Under the pieces are notes generated by a model. That model saw only the letters and a list, made by a program, of their open reading frames with translations. It did not search any database and was not told the DNA's origin. The translations under genes and the position numbers were made by a program. From IMG/VR virus record IMGVR_UViG_3300050821_008022, positions 1 to 30,267 of that record: a stretch of 30,267 nt of DNA; one strand, written 5' to 3'. Numbering within the stretch: position 1 is the stretch's first letter; each line of letters opens with the position of its first letter. The DNA is from a virus. Below are positions 7,756 to 13,875 of this stretch, piece by piece.

Positions 7756-8285
7756 AATGACTCCTTGATTCTCATGTGGGTTTTTTCTACTTCAAAAATT
7801 TTGACTCCAGGAATTTTCCTGGTGCCATTTTTAATTGCTTTCTCGATTGCGTCCGGATCGACGCAAAGATATTCTCTAGGAACTATTTGTTCATCTTGAA
7901 CGCAAAAGTCCCATTCTTTTTTTGTGTAGATTACGCCTTCATCTACACGGATAGAATTTGTCGTGGTGAAATGATATTCTCTCTGCTCTTCCATCCACTT
8001 ATCGATTTTTCCCTGAAGTCTTTTCTCAAGTGTCTCTAGGTTATCTTTGAAGTCTTTAACAAGCTTATTGATAGCTCGCTGAAAGTCCAAATGAGGGCGA
8101 ACTATTTCCGCCCTGCTCTTCTCAATTTTCTTTTCCAGCATTCTGGACTGAAGGGCCATTGATAACGCTTGCTTAGCTGTATCTTCATCAATGACGCACA
8201 AGCTTTTTTCCTGATCCAAAAACCAATCAATATCCAATTGCTTTTTTAGATCTTGCTGTATCAATTCCAAGTCTTTTGATTCCAT
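7752..8285 (-). CDS. Coiled-coil recombination-associated phage protein
   Basis: A 177-residue protein, helical from about 35 to 105 (LQSRMLEKKIEKSRAEIVRP, then LETLEKRLQGKIDKWMEEQR). A compact C-terminal domain follows (EGVIYTKKEWDFCVQDEQIV, PREYLCVDPDAIEKAIKNGT, then IPGVKIFEVEKTHMRIK). Proteins of this layout occur in phage recombination operons next to RecT or exonuclease genes; their biochemical role is not established as far as I know. It is translated from a strong TAGGAGGATAA site that contains the stop codon of the upstream 53-residue ORF, and it overlaps recT by 4 nt. A co-factor of RecT or a host-nuclease inhibitor is possible. Confidence 0.65.
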   Translation of the reverse strand: MESKDLELIQQDLKKQLDIDWFLDQEKSLCVIDEDTAKQALSMALQSRMLEKKIEKSRAEIVRPHLDFQRAINKLVKDFKDNLETLEKRLQGKIDKWMEEQREYHFTTTNSIRVDEGVIYTKKEWDFCVQDEQIVPREYLCVDPDAIEKAIKNGTRKIPGVKIFEVEKTHMRIKESL

Positions 8286-8293
8286 TTATCCTC

Positions 8294-8455
8294 CTACCAA
8301 CCTACACAGAGGCATTCATTGCATCGCATGCAATCGCACTCGTATGGTCTTTTTTGTTCTATTTCTTCATCTTCATATTCGATCGGATCTTCAGGCTCCA
8401 ACCCATGCATAGAGTCGATTTCTGTTTTAGAAAACTGTGCCCAATATGCGTTCAT
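8294..8455 (-). CDS. Acidic, cysteine-rich mini-protein (53 aa)
   Basis: A 53-residue ORF whose ATG overlaps the upstream gene's stop in an ATGA and whose TAG stop is part of the next gene's Shine-Dalgarno. The middle is strongly acidic (EPEDPIEYEDEEIEQ). The end has six residues of spacing between clustered cysteines, C-D-C-M-R-C-N-E-C-L-C, near residues 41-50, suggesting metal binding. No family recognised. The acidic segment could mimic DNA, as many phage anti-host proteins do, but this is speculation. Confidence 0.55.
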   Translation of the reverse strand: MNAYWAQFSKTEIDSMHGLEPEDPIEYEDEEIEQKRPYECDCMRCNECLCVGW

Positions 8456-8673
8456 GTTATAGCCTGGATGTAAATACGTTGAAAATTGTCATCGCCTATA
8501 GGATAGATCCTTCCTAATCCGATCACTTTGTACTTAATTCTTACGCCCGCACAGTCTGATTCGATAAGGTCATGTAGAGAAAAATTCTCATGGTTTACCT
8601 TGGATACGAAAAAGTGAGTTCCAACTTCCGATCGATCGAGGTAGTAAATTTTTTCTTTTATTGTAATTTGCAT
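8452..8673 (-). CDS. Small phage protein, unknown function (73 aa)
   Basis: A 73-residue protein beginning MQITIKEKIYYLDRSEVG. The start at 8673 is preferred because CAGGACGAAAA precedes it. The longer in-frame start at 8736 would run through the terminator hairpin at 8691-8704 and the upstream gene. The sequence alternates short beta-like strands (HFFVSKVNHENFSLHDLI, then GVRIKYKVIGLGRIYPI) with a charged middle. No family recognised. It overlaps the 53-residue ORF by 4 nt, so the two are likely coupled. Confidence 0.6.
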   Translation of the reverse strand: MQITIKEKIYYLDRSEVGTHFFVSKVNHENFSLHDLIESDCAGVRIKYKVIGLGRIYPIGDDNFQRIYIQAIT

Positions 8674-8684
8674 TTTTCGTCCTG

Positions 8685-8704
8685 AAAAAAGGGGCTTGCG
8701 CCCC
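8685..8704 (-). terminator. Leftward rho-independent terminator or attenuator
   Basis: On the minus strand a GGGGC/GCCCC stem (8700-8704 with 8691-8695, 4-nt loop) is followed by six T's (8690-8685). It lies directly after the 56-residue ORF and only 12 nt before the ATG of the 73-residue gene. It therefore probably attenuates rather than fully stops transcription into the recT operon. Confidence 0.65.
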
Positions 8705-8708
8705 TGGG

Positions 8709-8879
8709 TTAGATTTCGATTCCCTCTTCGATGCAAGCTGCCTTAACTTTTGAAGTTATTGACTCGTACATCTTAATGATGCTGTCGCATTGGCCTGTTC
8801 TCTTAGCTCTCTTTTCCTGAGCGACTGATTCATGATACATATTCAAGAGTCTCTGTTTGTCTATTGTGATCGTCTTCAT
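8709..8879 (-). CDS. Small helical phage protein (56 aa)
   Basis: A 56-residue, helix-rich, mostly basic protein (MKTITIDKQRLLNMYHESVA, then SIIKMYESITSKVKAACIEE). The start at 8879 is chosen for the AAGGAGACAAA just upstream; an in-frame ATG at 8912 lacks an SD. It is the first gene of the leftward operon driven from the promoter at 8919-8946, so an early expression time is likely. No family recognised. Confidence 0.6.
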   Translation of the reverse strand: MKTITIDKQRLLNMYHESVAQEKRAKRTGQCDSIIKMYESITSKVKAACIEEGIEI

Positions 8880-8915
8880 TTTGTCTCCTTGCCTGTCGGC
8901 TTTGATGTTCATGAA

Positions 8916-8946
8916 TAAATATTAACAAAATTCTGTTTTTAGGCAA
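8916..8946 (-). promoter_or_regulatory. Leftward promoter with operator copy 1 of the 23-bp element
   Basis: Read leftward, the -35 is TTGCCT (8946-8941), the spacer 16 nt and the -10 TAATAT (8924-8919). The spacer is filled by the imperfect palindrome AACAGAATTTTGTT (8937-8924). On the + strand the 23-bp element (8916-8938) is TAAATATTAACAAAA, then TT, then CTGTTT, shared with sites at 10022 and 22767. It drives the 56-residue gene and the operon towards recT. Confidence 0.7.
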
Positions 8947-8987
8947 AGAAAAATGTTCACAATTAGAAAAAAATTCATGTTTTATGA

Positions 8988-9584
8988 TCATGGACTGACT
9001 GTGAAGGATTTGTTTCTGATGATGTTTGGATTGAAAAATCTGTAAAGTTCGAGGGCTTTTAGATAAAGTGCGAGGTCATTGGCGTGGTCGGAGTATTCGA
9101 CAATCTTGACGCTGTCTCCGTATTTTGGCAGCATTAAGCAGATGCGCCTGGCTACCTGCACTTTTAAAAGCTCGTCGGCCAGCATCTGATACGCAGCAGT
9201 CTGTAGTGCCCAGGCCTGTGAGTGAGTCGCTGGTGTTTTAATGTCGATCAATGTCGGCTCCGTATCGCCTTTTAATGTAGCGATCATGTCGAAAGCTCCT
9301 GAGATTTTAAAAGTCGGGGAATTGAGCCTGACTTCAGTGTGGTGCACTTTCATTACCATGCTGTCGAACCATTTTTTGAAAACTTCAACATAATTCTTGC
9401 AATCTGCATCGCATTCTTCTATGAAGAGTCCGAGTGCATGAGCTTCGCAGAAGGAGTGCACGCGAGAGCCTCGGTCTCCGGCCTTTAAAACAATTGCGGG
9501 ATCGATGCCTTCAAGTTTTGAAAAAGGCGTCAGGACTTGAGTCACTCGCAGGTATCCTTCGGGAATCTCAGGCTCTTTTTTCAT
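8988..9584 (-). CDS. PD-(D/E)XK exonuclease (RecB/lambda-exonuclease-like)
   Basis: A 198-residue nuclease. Conserved elements in order: HSFCEAHA (about 43-50), Glu84 in HHTEVRL, GAFD (96-99), LIDIKT (112-117, the D-x-K of the motif) and LQTAAYQML (127-135, the motif with the conserved Gln and Tyr). This order matches phage-type exonucleases that resect double-stranded ends to feed a RecT-like annealing protein, which is present 1.2 kb downstream. The RBS is AAAAGGAGTTAACT. About 105 bp carrying a separate promoter separates it from the recT operon, so the two recombinase halves are under different promoters. Confidence 0.8.
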   Translation of the reverse strand: MKKEPEIPEGYLRVTQVLTPFSKLEGIDPAIVLKAGDRGSRVHSFCEAHALGLFIEECDADCKNYVEVFKKWFDSMVMKVHHTEVRLNSPTFKISGAFDMIATLKGDTEPTLIDIKTPATHSQAWALQTAAYQMLADELLKVQVARRICLMLPKYGDSVKIVEYSDHANDLALYLKALELYRFFNPNIIRNKSFTVSP

Positions 9585-9619
9585 AGTTAACTCCTTTTGT
9601 TGTTATTTTTTTTGTTTGT

Positions 9620-9644
9620 CCCTGTATGCGCAGTGCATACAGGG
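9620..9644. other. Intercistronic hairpin upstream of the exonuclease gene
   Basis: A perfect 10-bp inverted repeat, CCCTGTATGC (9620-9629) with GCATACAGGG (9635-9644). On the leftward transcript it is followed by an A-rich stretch and then the SD of the exonuclease gene. On the + strand it is followed by AATTTTTT, so it would act as a terminator for transcripts entering from the left. Possible roles are mRNA processing or stability, or blocking antisense transcription. Confidence 0.55.
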
Positions 9645-9678
9645 AATTTTTTATTTCGTCTTTTCTGTTGAGTTTTTT

Positions 9679-9888
9679 TCAAAAGATGCTTATCATCAGT
9701 GCAATTCCGGCGAAAACGCCTGACAAAAATAGGAAAGGCATCGTGTAGACTATCTTTCTAAATTCAATCATAGTGGCCTTCCTGTGTGGAATCGCGCTAT
9801 GCTCAAAGAGATCGAGTCGTCGCTCCCTTTCTATTAAACCTGGGTAATGTCCTGGAATTTGGCTTCGGTGATGTAAGTCAACAATCAT
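9679..9888 (-). CDS. Small membrane-anchored protein (69 aa)
   Basis: The start at 9888 is chosen for TTAGGAGACACT just upstream. The first 45 residues are hydrophilic and histidine/arginine-rich (MIVDLHHRSQIPGH, then LIERERRLDLFEH); the last 22 are hydrophobic (PFLFLSGVFAGIALMISIF). This is a C-terminal membrane anchor. A second ATG at residue 40, with AGGAAGG upstream, could give a 30-residue membrane peptide from the same frame, a dual-start layout seen in some phage holins. No family recognised. It is the first gene leftward of the control region. Confidence 0.5.
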   Translation of the reverse strand: MIVDLHHRSQIPGHYPGLIERERRLDLFEHSAIPHRKATMIEFRKIVYTMPFLFLSGVFAGIALMISIF

Positions 9889-10076
9889 AGTGTCTCCTAA
9901 GTGGTTGCGGGGCCAATCGATTTCAGAGAGACTCACTTACCACGGCGGATCTCTCTGAAGCCTCGATAAAATTAATTTTGCACAATGACAAGTATGCTCT
10001 TTTTTGTCATTTAGGAAAAGATAAATATTAACAAAAAACTGTTTGTGTGCTATGCTTTTTTTTAAAAGGATTTATC
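9889..10076. promoter_or_regulatory. Divergent early control region
   Basis: About 190 bp between the leftward 69-residue gene and the rightward Cro-like gene. It holds: the rightward promoter and 23-bp element (10022-10056); an AATGACA / TGTCATT inverted repeat around 9983-10012; and, in the leftward leader, a 10-bp perfect hairpin TTCAGAGAGA (9922-9931) with TCTCTCTGAA (9950-9959), flanked by further ATCGA/TCGAT pairing. A leftward promoter could be TTGTCA with a TATCGA -10, but this is weak. No ORF was supported here. Confidence 0.55.
10022..10056 (+). promoter_or_regulatory. Rightward promoter of the Cro-like gene with operator copy 2
   Basis: -35 TTAACA (10028-10033), 17-nt spacer, -10 TATGCT (10051-10056). 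The 23-bp element (10022-10044) overlaps the -35 and spacer, with the centre AA instead of TT compared with the other two copies. Placement just upstream of a Cro-like regulator suggests autoregulation. A leftward TAATAT -10 is also present at 10030-10025, so the site may serve both directions. Confidence 0.65.
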
Positions 10077-10292
10077 ATGGTTGCTAGGACGAAAAATTCA
10101 GATTTAGACAATTGGCTCTTAAAAAACAACATGAAAACAAATGATTTCGCGTTGCTCGTAGAGTGTTCGCGTACAGTCGTCTGGAAAGTCAAGCGTGGAA
10201 TTCCTGTCTGTCCAACCTACGCGAAAAAAATCTATGAGCTCACGAATGGTGAGGTAGCTCCTCTGATGGAAAAGGTGGGCCGTAGATGGTGA
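10077..10292 (+). CDS. Cro/C1-type helix-turn-helix regulator (71 aa)
   Basis: A 71-residue protein of the small XRE/Cro type. The helix-turn-helix runs over about residues 20-52 (KTNDFALLVECSRTVVWKVK, then GIPVCPTYAKKIYELTNGEV). The start at 10077 is chosen because AAAAGGATTTATC precedes it and places it downstream of the promoter; the earlier in-frame ATG at 10047 lies in the -10 region. Cro-like proteins bind short palindromes in early promoters, and the thrice-repeated AACAAAATTCTGTT-type palindrome is the obvious candidate target. It overlaps the next gene by 7 nt. No CI-like repressor is seen nearby, so it may act alone. Confidence 0.75.
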   Translation: MVARTKNSDLDNWLLKNNMKTNDFALLVECSRTVVWKVKRGIPVCPTYAKKIYELTNGEVAPLMEKVGRRW

Positions 10293-10945
10293 TAGCTCAT
10301 GTGAAATATGATGAAGTCCTTGAGTTTAAAAAGCGGCAGTACGTGCGCCGTATGGTGTCGGATGCGATCCGGAAAGGCAGCCTTACCCGTCCGAAAGCGT
10401 GCGATCTCTGCTCTGGATTCGAAGGCGGCATAAGTGCTCATCACTTGGATTATGGCAAGCCTATGGATGTTATGTGGTTATGCCGTATTTGTCATGGCAT
10501 AGCACACAGAAAAAACAGCAAGTTAAATCCTATGCAGGTGACTCAGACTCCCTTGCCAGCCTGCTGCTTCGAGGGAAAAATTGTAACTGTTACTTTCACA
10601 ATGCCTGTAAGAAATTTTATCGCAATGAAGGCACAAGCTGAAAAAAAGAAAAAATCCATCTCGAAAATTGTTCGGGATGAAATATTAAAAAAATTTCCAG
10701 TACAGTCTTTGCAACTGGAATTCAATTTTGAGGAGTTAAAACATGACCACAACAGGGATGTCAAAGACCAGAGAGTACGAAGCGTGGCAGAGGATGAAGC
10801 AAGTCTGCCTAAACCCAAACCATCAATTCTATTCCCGTTACGGGGCGAAAGGCGTGAAAGTTTGTCCGGAATGGATGGAATTTTCGAATTTCTTAAAGCA
10901 AATGGGCAAAATGTCGGAGGAATGCAACGGGCTGCAACTCGCTGA
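10286..10945 (+). CDS. HNH-like zinc-finger protein with basic helical region
   Basis: A 219-residue ORF. Residues 36-76 form an HNH/zinc-finger-like unit: Cys39-x2-Cys42, His52-His53, Cys66-x2-Cys69-His70 and His74. This unit is common in small phage endonucleases and DNA-binding proteins. Residues about 105-135 (PVRNFIAMKAQAEKKKKSIS) could be a ribbon-helix-helix-type or basic DNA-binding segment. The last 66 codons overlap, out of frame, the following gene, whose start and SD are convincing. That tail (arginine/serine-rich) is therefore suspect, as if an original stop near 10740 were lost. Catalytic activity is uncertain. Confidence 0.65.
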   Translation: MVIAHVKYDEVLEFKKRQYVRRMVSDAIRKGSLTRPKACDLCSGFEGGISAHHLDYGKPMDVMWLCRICHGIAHRKNSKLNPMQVTQTPLPACCFEGKIVTVTFTMPVRNFIAMKAQAEKKKKSISKIVRDEILKKFPVQSLQLEFNFEELKHDHNRDVKDQRVRSVAEDEASLPKPKPSILFPLRGERRESLSGMDGIFEFLKANGQNVGGMQRAATR

Positions 10946-11222
10946 AGGTGCTACGGTATTCTGCAAAAAGAATTGCAAGTGGAAGCAAAAAAAGTCAGGT
11001 CGCCCGCTTGAGCCTGACAATTGGAAAAGAAAAGAGAACAAAAACCGATATGGCCAGTTTGAAAATCCTAGGTCTATTTGCCTGGTGTTAGAGAAAGAGC
11101 AACTTGACTTTATAAAATCGAAGGCGTTAGAAGAATCAATGAATACGCATCGTTATGTCGAAGCAAATGAACTAATCCGGCGTACACTCAATCAGGCTTT
11201 TCCAATGCAAAGGGCGCAATAA
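10743..11222 (+). CDS. Phage YG-type DNA-binding protein (AP2/HNH-associated domain)
   Basis: A 159-residue protein preceded by GAGGAGTTAAAAC. Residues 8-75 match the domain common in phage genomes with Y-x2-W-x2-M, CLNPNHQFYSRYGAKGVKVC, then W-x2-F-x2-FL and NCKW near residue 78. This unit is thought to bind DNA and often accompanies HNH nucleases. The C-terminal part (SICLVLEKEQLDFIKSKALE, then RTLNQAF) looks like a ribbon-helix-helix region. It overlaps the upstream HNH-like ORF by 203 nt in another frame. Role unknown; a transcription factor or nuclease accessory are the alternatives. Confidence 0.65.
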   Translation: MTTTGMSKTREYEAWQRMKQVCLNPNHQFYSRYGAKGVKVCPEWMEFSNFLKQMGKMSEECNGLQLAEGATVFCKKNCKWKQKKSGRPLEPDNWKRKENKNRYGQFENPRSICLVLEKEQLDFIKSKALEESMNTHRYVEANELIRRTLNQAFPMQRAQ

Positions 11223-11339
11223 ATGTTTGTCGACCCCTTTTGGCTTGCATATATGATGCTCGCAAGTGCAGTATTTGGAGCTGGTTGCGGTATGTGCTGG
11301 TATTTGGTGTGGCTGCATAAAAATGGACATTTGAAATGA
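11223..11339 (+). CDS. Tiny membrane protein (38 aa)
   Basis: A 38-residue ORF starting at TAAATG on the preceding stop and ending in an ATGA with the DUF3310 gene. It is almost entirely one hydrophobic helix (PFWLAYMMLASAVFGAGCGM, then CWYLVWLH) with a basic tail (KNGHLK). Tight coupling on both sides supports it being translated. A small-residue face (ASAVFGAG) could mediate helix packing. Function unknown. Confidence 0.5.
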   Translation: MFVDPFWLAYMMLASAVFGAGCGMCWYLVWLHKNGHLK

Positions 11340-11764
11340 ATTACGAAGAAATTATCTGCTCTGTTTGTGGCTGTTGTTCTGGGTCAAACATCAAACTTTC
11401 GGATAATGAAAAGGCGAAATTTTCCTGTCCTTCATGCGCAGAAAAGCATCATGAGATGACCAAAAAACATTATCTTGGTCATGCAATGGAAGTCTTTAAA
11501 AATCGCGCCTCCTTGAATCCTGATCTGAAGGCTGCTTACGAAAAAGAAAAAACGGTTTACGAAGCAGTGAATCATCCTAATCACTATCAGAGCGATTGTG
11601 GCCTTGAGGCAATAGATGTGATTGAAGCGTTCAATCTGAATTTCTGCCTAGGTAATGCTGTCAAGTATATCCTTAGGGCCGGAAATAAGGGTTGGAAGCG
11701 GGAAGATCTAGAGAAGGCAATTTGGTACATTGAACGAGAAATTGATAACGTTGAGGAGAGCTAA
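11336..11764 (+). CDS. DUF3310 family protein with N-terminal zinc ribbon
   Basis: A 142-residue protein. The C-terminal part (about 78-139) is DUF3310: VNHPNHYQS, GLEAIDVIEAFNLNFCLGNA, VKYILRAGNKG, then REDLEKAIWYIEREI. Phage T7 gp1.7, a nucleotide kinase, belongs to or near this family, so a role in nucleotide metabolism is plausible. The N-terminus has Cys8, Cys11, Cys13-14, Cys31 and Cys34, a likely zinc ribbon not usual for the minimal family. It starts in an ATGA overlap with the 38-residue membrane protein. Confidence 0.8.
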   Translation: MNYEEIICSVCGCCSGSNIKLSDNEKAKFSCPSCAEKHHEMTKKHYLGHAMEVFKNRASLNPDLKAAYEKEKTVYEAVNHPNHYQSDCGLEAIDVIEAFNLNFCLGNAVKYILRAGNKGWKREDLEKAIWYIEREIDNVEES

Positions 11765-12002
11765 AGTGCTTTTCTATAGCGTTGTAAGCAGGATTCTGCT
11801 AAGGTCTTTTAAAATAAGATACCCCCAGCCTTGTGGACTGGGGGTCTGTGAACTAACAAGAGCGAAATTTGCCGATTTCGTCTCTCAAACTACCATCGCT
11901 GGTAATATATTGCAACAATCATCGATTAAATCGCAAGATGCAATGTTTTTTTGAGAGATAAAATCGCCTGTTTCGCTCCTTAAACATATTAAGGAGCGTG
12001 TC
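11765..12002 (+). promoter_or_regulatory. Structured intergenic leader before the replication gene
   Basis: A 238-bp gap packed with inverted repeats: AGCAG/CTGCT (11787-11800); ACCCCCAG/CTGGGGGT (11821-11828 with 11838-11845); CGAAAT/ATTTCG (11863-11880); an outer TCTCTCAAA (11881-11889) with TTTGAGAGA (11950-11958) that encloses TACCA/TGGTA (11891-11904) and ATTGCA/TGCAAT (11909-11914 with 11939-11944), a possible three-way junction; and the SD-covering hairpin. Alternatives are an RNA regulator, a processed non-coding RNA, or a replication origin. No iterons are seen, and the ATTGCA/TGCAAT hairpin is followed by seven T's and might terminate transcription. Confidence 0.55.
11974..11998 (+). 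promoter_or_regulatory. Hairpin sequestering the RBS of the replication gene
   Basis: A perfect 10-bp stem, CGCTCCTTAA (11974-11983) with TTAAGGAGCG (11989-11998), and the 5-nt loop ACATA. The 3' arm contains the entire Shine-Dalgarno AAGGAG (11991-11996), six nt before the ATG at 12003. Ribosome access must require opening this stem, so translation of the downstream gene is probably controlled. Confidence 0.7.
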
Positions 12003-13037
12003 ATGTCTGCTAAATTTTTCCCAAAAGAAGCTAAATTCGAGAAAAAATCTCAAGTCGCACCCAACGCCATCGTATTTCATAGACAACTTTCTGATGCTGG
12101 CAAGCTTCTTTTACTAGCTCTGAATGGAATCGCAACGTGCACTTATACTTGGACTGTCATTCAATCCGACATTCAGAAAAGAATGGGGTGGGGAAGGGAT
12201 AAAATGAGGGGAGCCGTGCACGAATGCATAAAGCACGGTTACATGAAAATAAAGCAAAACAGATTAGTTCATTCACAAGACCCTGAGAATAAGTGGCAGA
12301 AGAAAGGACAATTTGCCCATAACGAATTTGAATTCGATATGGAACCCAGCTATCTCAATGAAAATCAACAAGATGCAGAAAAGTGCCCCCACAATGAATG
12401 TCAGCCGACGCCTGATTTTCCGTCGCCGGATGTCCCGTCGACGGAAAATCAGTCGTCGGAAAACAAGGCACTACCAAGTACTAGGGATTTACCTTGTATT
12501 GGAGAACAAACAAACAGCGATGAGGCGGAGCCTGTTGTTGTTATTCCATCATATGAAGAAGATGAAGAAGACCAAAAGCGTGATATTCTCGAAGATATTG
12601 GACTTCCCGAAAATTTAATGCCTTCCTGCCTCTGCCTTTCGCTTTCGCATATTAAGGATGCTGTGGCTGCTTTTGAACAATACAAGGACAAGAAGGCCGT
12701 AAAGGGTGAGATTGTAGAGAATCCAATAGGGATGCTTAGACGTGCGTTGATGAGCGGTTGGAAGCCTAACATTACCAAAGAAGATCTTCAGAACATCAAG
12801 AACCAAAAAGCTAAACGAGAATTGGATGCTTTTCAGAAAAATAAGCAATTTGCAGTCAAATTGGCTCAAGAAAACAGAGCTTTTTTCACAAATTCATTCT
12901 GTTTGGACACTGAAAAACATGAAAATTGCGTAATTTTGAAGTATGCTTCAAGCTTTATGCCACTGCCATATAACGAAGAAGGTTTCATGGAAATTTTGGA
13001 ATACTATATAGAAAACAACAAAAGAGATAAACCATGA
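12003..13037 (+). CDS. Winged-helix replication-initiator-like protein
   Basis: A 344-residue protein. Residues 20-85 (FHRQLSDAGKLLLLALNGIA, then TWTVIQSDIQKRMGWGRDKM, then GAVHECIKHGYMKI) form a winged helix-turn-helix of the kind found at the N-terminus of phage and plasmid replication proteins. A long acidic and serine/proline-rich linker follows (about 115-205, with EEDEEDQKRDILEDIG). The C-terminal part (about 210-270) has GMLRRALMSGW, similar to the segment repeated in DnaD/O-type helicase-loader regions. No helicase or primase motif is seen. Its RBS is buried in the hairpin at 11974-11998. ATGA overlap with the next gene. Confidence 0.6.
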   Translation: MSAKFFPKEAKFEKKSQVAPNAIVFHRQLSDAGKLLLLALNGIATCTYTWTVIQSDIQKRMGWGRDKMRGAVHECIKHGYMKIKQNRLVHSQDPENKWQKKGQFAHNEFEFDMEPSYLNENQQDAEKCPHNECQPTPDFPSPDVPSTENQSSENKALPSTRDLPCIGEQTNSDEAEPVVVIPSYEEDEEDQKRDILEDIGLPENLMPSCLCLSLSHIKDAVAAFEQYKDKKAVKGEIVENPIGMLRRALMSGWKPNITKEDLQNIKNQKAKRELDAFQKNKQFAVKLAQENRAFFTNSFCLDTEKHENCVILKYASSFMPLPYNEEGFMEILEYYIENNKRDKP

Positions 13038-13309
13038 AAGAAGATAAAAAAAATATATCGCAAGATTCAGGGATTCAAACACTTATAAGAGAATTGAGTC
13101 GTCAGAGATTAGAAAATAAAATTACCAGTGTTAAACTGGGATGTTTATTGGATTGGATGGAACACAATTCTCCAGATCATATTTATCATTCTATGTGTAA
13201 AAGACTTAAGGAAATTCACGAATACATTCAAAAAAGAGATAGCGTATATTTCTTGGAAGAAACAGTGAAAGACTTTGATGAAAACAAAATTGGAAATGAA
13301 GAATTTTAA
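13034..13309 (+). CDS. Small helical phage protein (91 aa)
   Basis: A 91-residue protein starting in an ATGA overlap with the replication gene. It is helical and charged (IQTLIRELSRQRLENKITSV, then YHSMCKRLKEIHEYIQKRD) with an acidic C-terminal end. No family recognised. Position between a replication initiator and an SSB-like protein suggests a replication accessory, but nothing in the sequence proves it. Confidence 0.6.
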   Translation: MKEDKKNISQDSGIQTLIRELSRQRLENKITSVKLGCLLDWMEHNSPDHIYHSMCKRLKEIHEYIQKRDSVYFLEETVKDFDENKIGNEEF

Positions 13310-13340
13310 AATTGCGGAAGCTATAAAAAAGGATTTTTTT

Positions 13341-13811
13341 ATGATGTCAGACTTCGAATTCATTGACTATGTCGCTACCCCTGGAGAAAAACATCTGGGA
13401 ATCGCACGTGTGAAGGCGTGGAACAAAATAACGCTGCGTTACAAGATCTCAGCCAAAAAAGACGGCCCTGGCTATTACATTCAAGTCGCAGTGTGTAAAT
13501 TGCCTTCAATTGACGGAACTGATAACTATGCGCCTCTCTTCACCTTGGAATCCATGTCGGATAAAGAGGATTGCGAGAATCTAGTCAGGGCAAAAGTCGC
13601 TAAACTGATCGTCCCTCCAACTTCTGTCTTCCAGCCTGCTCAACATCAGCAAGCTCCCCAACAGCAGCAATATAATCAATATCAATACCAACAGCAGCCT
13701 GTTCAATATGCGTCTCCTCCGAATTATCTGCAACAGCAGCAATACCAACCCGCTCAACCGCCTCAATATCAGCAATCGGAGCTCGTACCGCCGAATGGCC
13801 TTCCGTTTTGA
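13341..13811 (+). CDS. Putative single-stranded DNA-binding protein with Q/P-rich tail
   Basis: A 156-residue protein. The start at 13341 follows AAAAAAGGATTTTTTT; an earlier in-frame ATG at 13275 lies inside the previous gene. Residues 1-90 form a compact beta-rich domain (FEFIDYVATPGEKHLGIARV, then YKISAKKDGPGYYIQVAVCK). Residues 100-145 are glutamine/proline/tyrosine-rich, and the protein ends NGLPF. A flexible Q/P-rich tail with a terminal Pro-Phe is the layout of bacterial SSB proteins, although the terminal acidic residues usual for SSB are missing. Gene context (replication, recombination) fits. Confidence 0.55.
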   Translation: MMSDFEFIDYVATPGEKHLGIARVKAWNKITLRYKISAKKDGPGYYIQVAVCKLPSIDGTDNYAPLFTLESMSDKEDCENLVRAKVAKLIVPPTSVFQPAQHQQAPQQQQYNQYQYQQQPVQYASPPNYLQQQQYQPAQPPQYQQSELVPPNGLPF

Positions 13812-13825
13812 TAAAAGACGTTGAA

Positions 13826-13831
13826 TATAAT
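13826..13831 (+). promoter_or_regulatory. Candidate promoter for the second virion cassette
   Basis: A perfect TATAAT lies in the 64-bp gap between the SSB-like gene and the first structural gene at 13876. No good -35 is found at 16-18 nt, so it may need a phage activator. A second reading, TTGAAT (13821) with TATCTG (13844) at 17 nt, is also possible. Confidence 0.35.
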
Positions 13832-13875
13832 CAATCGCGAGGTTATCTGTAAATTAAAAAAATAAATGAGGTATT

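Noticed and set aside
7348-8039. Plus-strand ORFs opposite the RecT and coiled-coil genes
   Set aside because: They are phenylalanine-rich shadows of the coding strand, with no RBS, against well-supported leftward genes.
10543-10818. 91-residue minus-strand ORF opposite the HNH/YG genes
   Set aside because: It is a mirror of two convincing + strand genes, has no RBS and has a low-complexity composition.
11821-11845. GC-rich hairpin as a rightward terminator
   Set aside because: No T-run follows on the + strand. It is better treated as part of the structured leader; leftward only a weak T-rich stretch follows.
11730-11954. 74-residue + strand ORF in the leader region
   Set aside because: It runs through several inverted repeats and overlaps the DUF3310 gene end. 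It has no SD and no protein-like pattern, so the repeats explain the sequence better.
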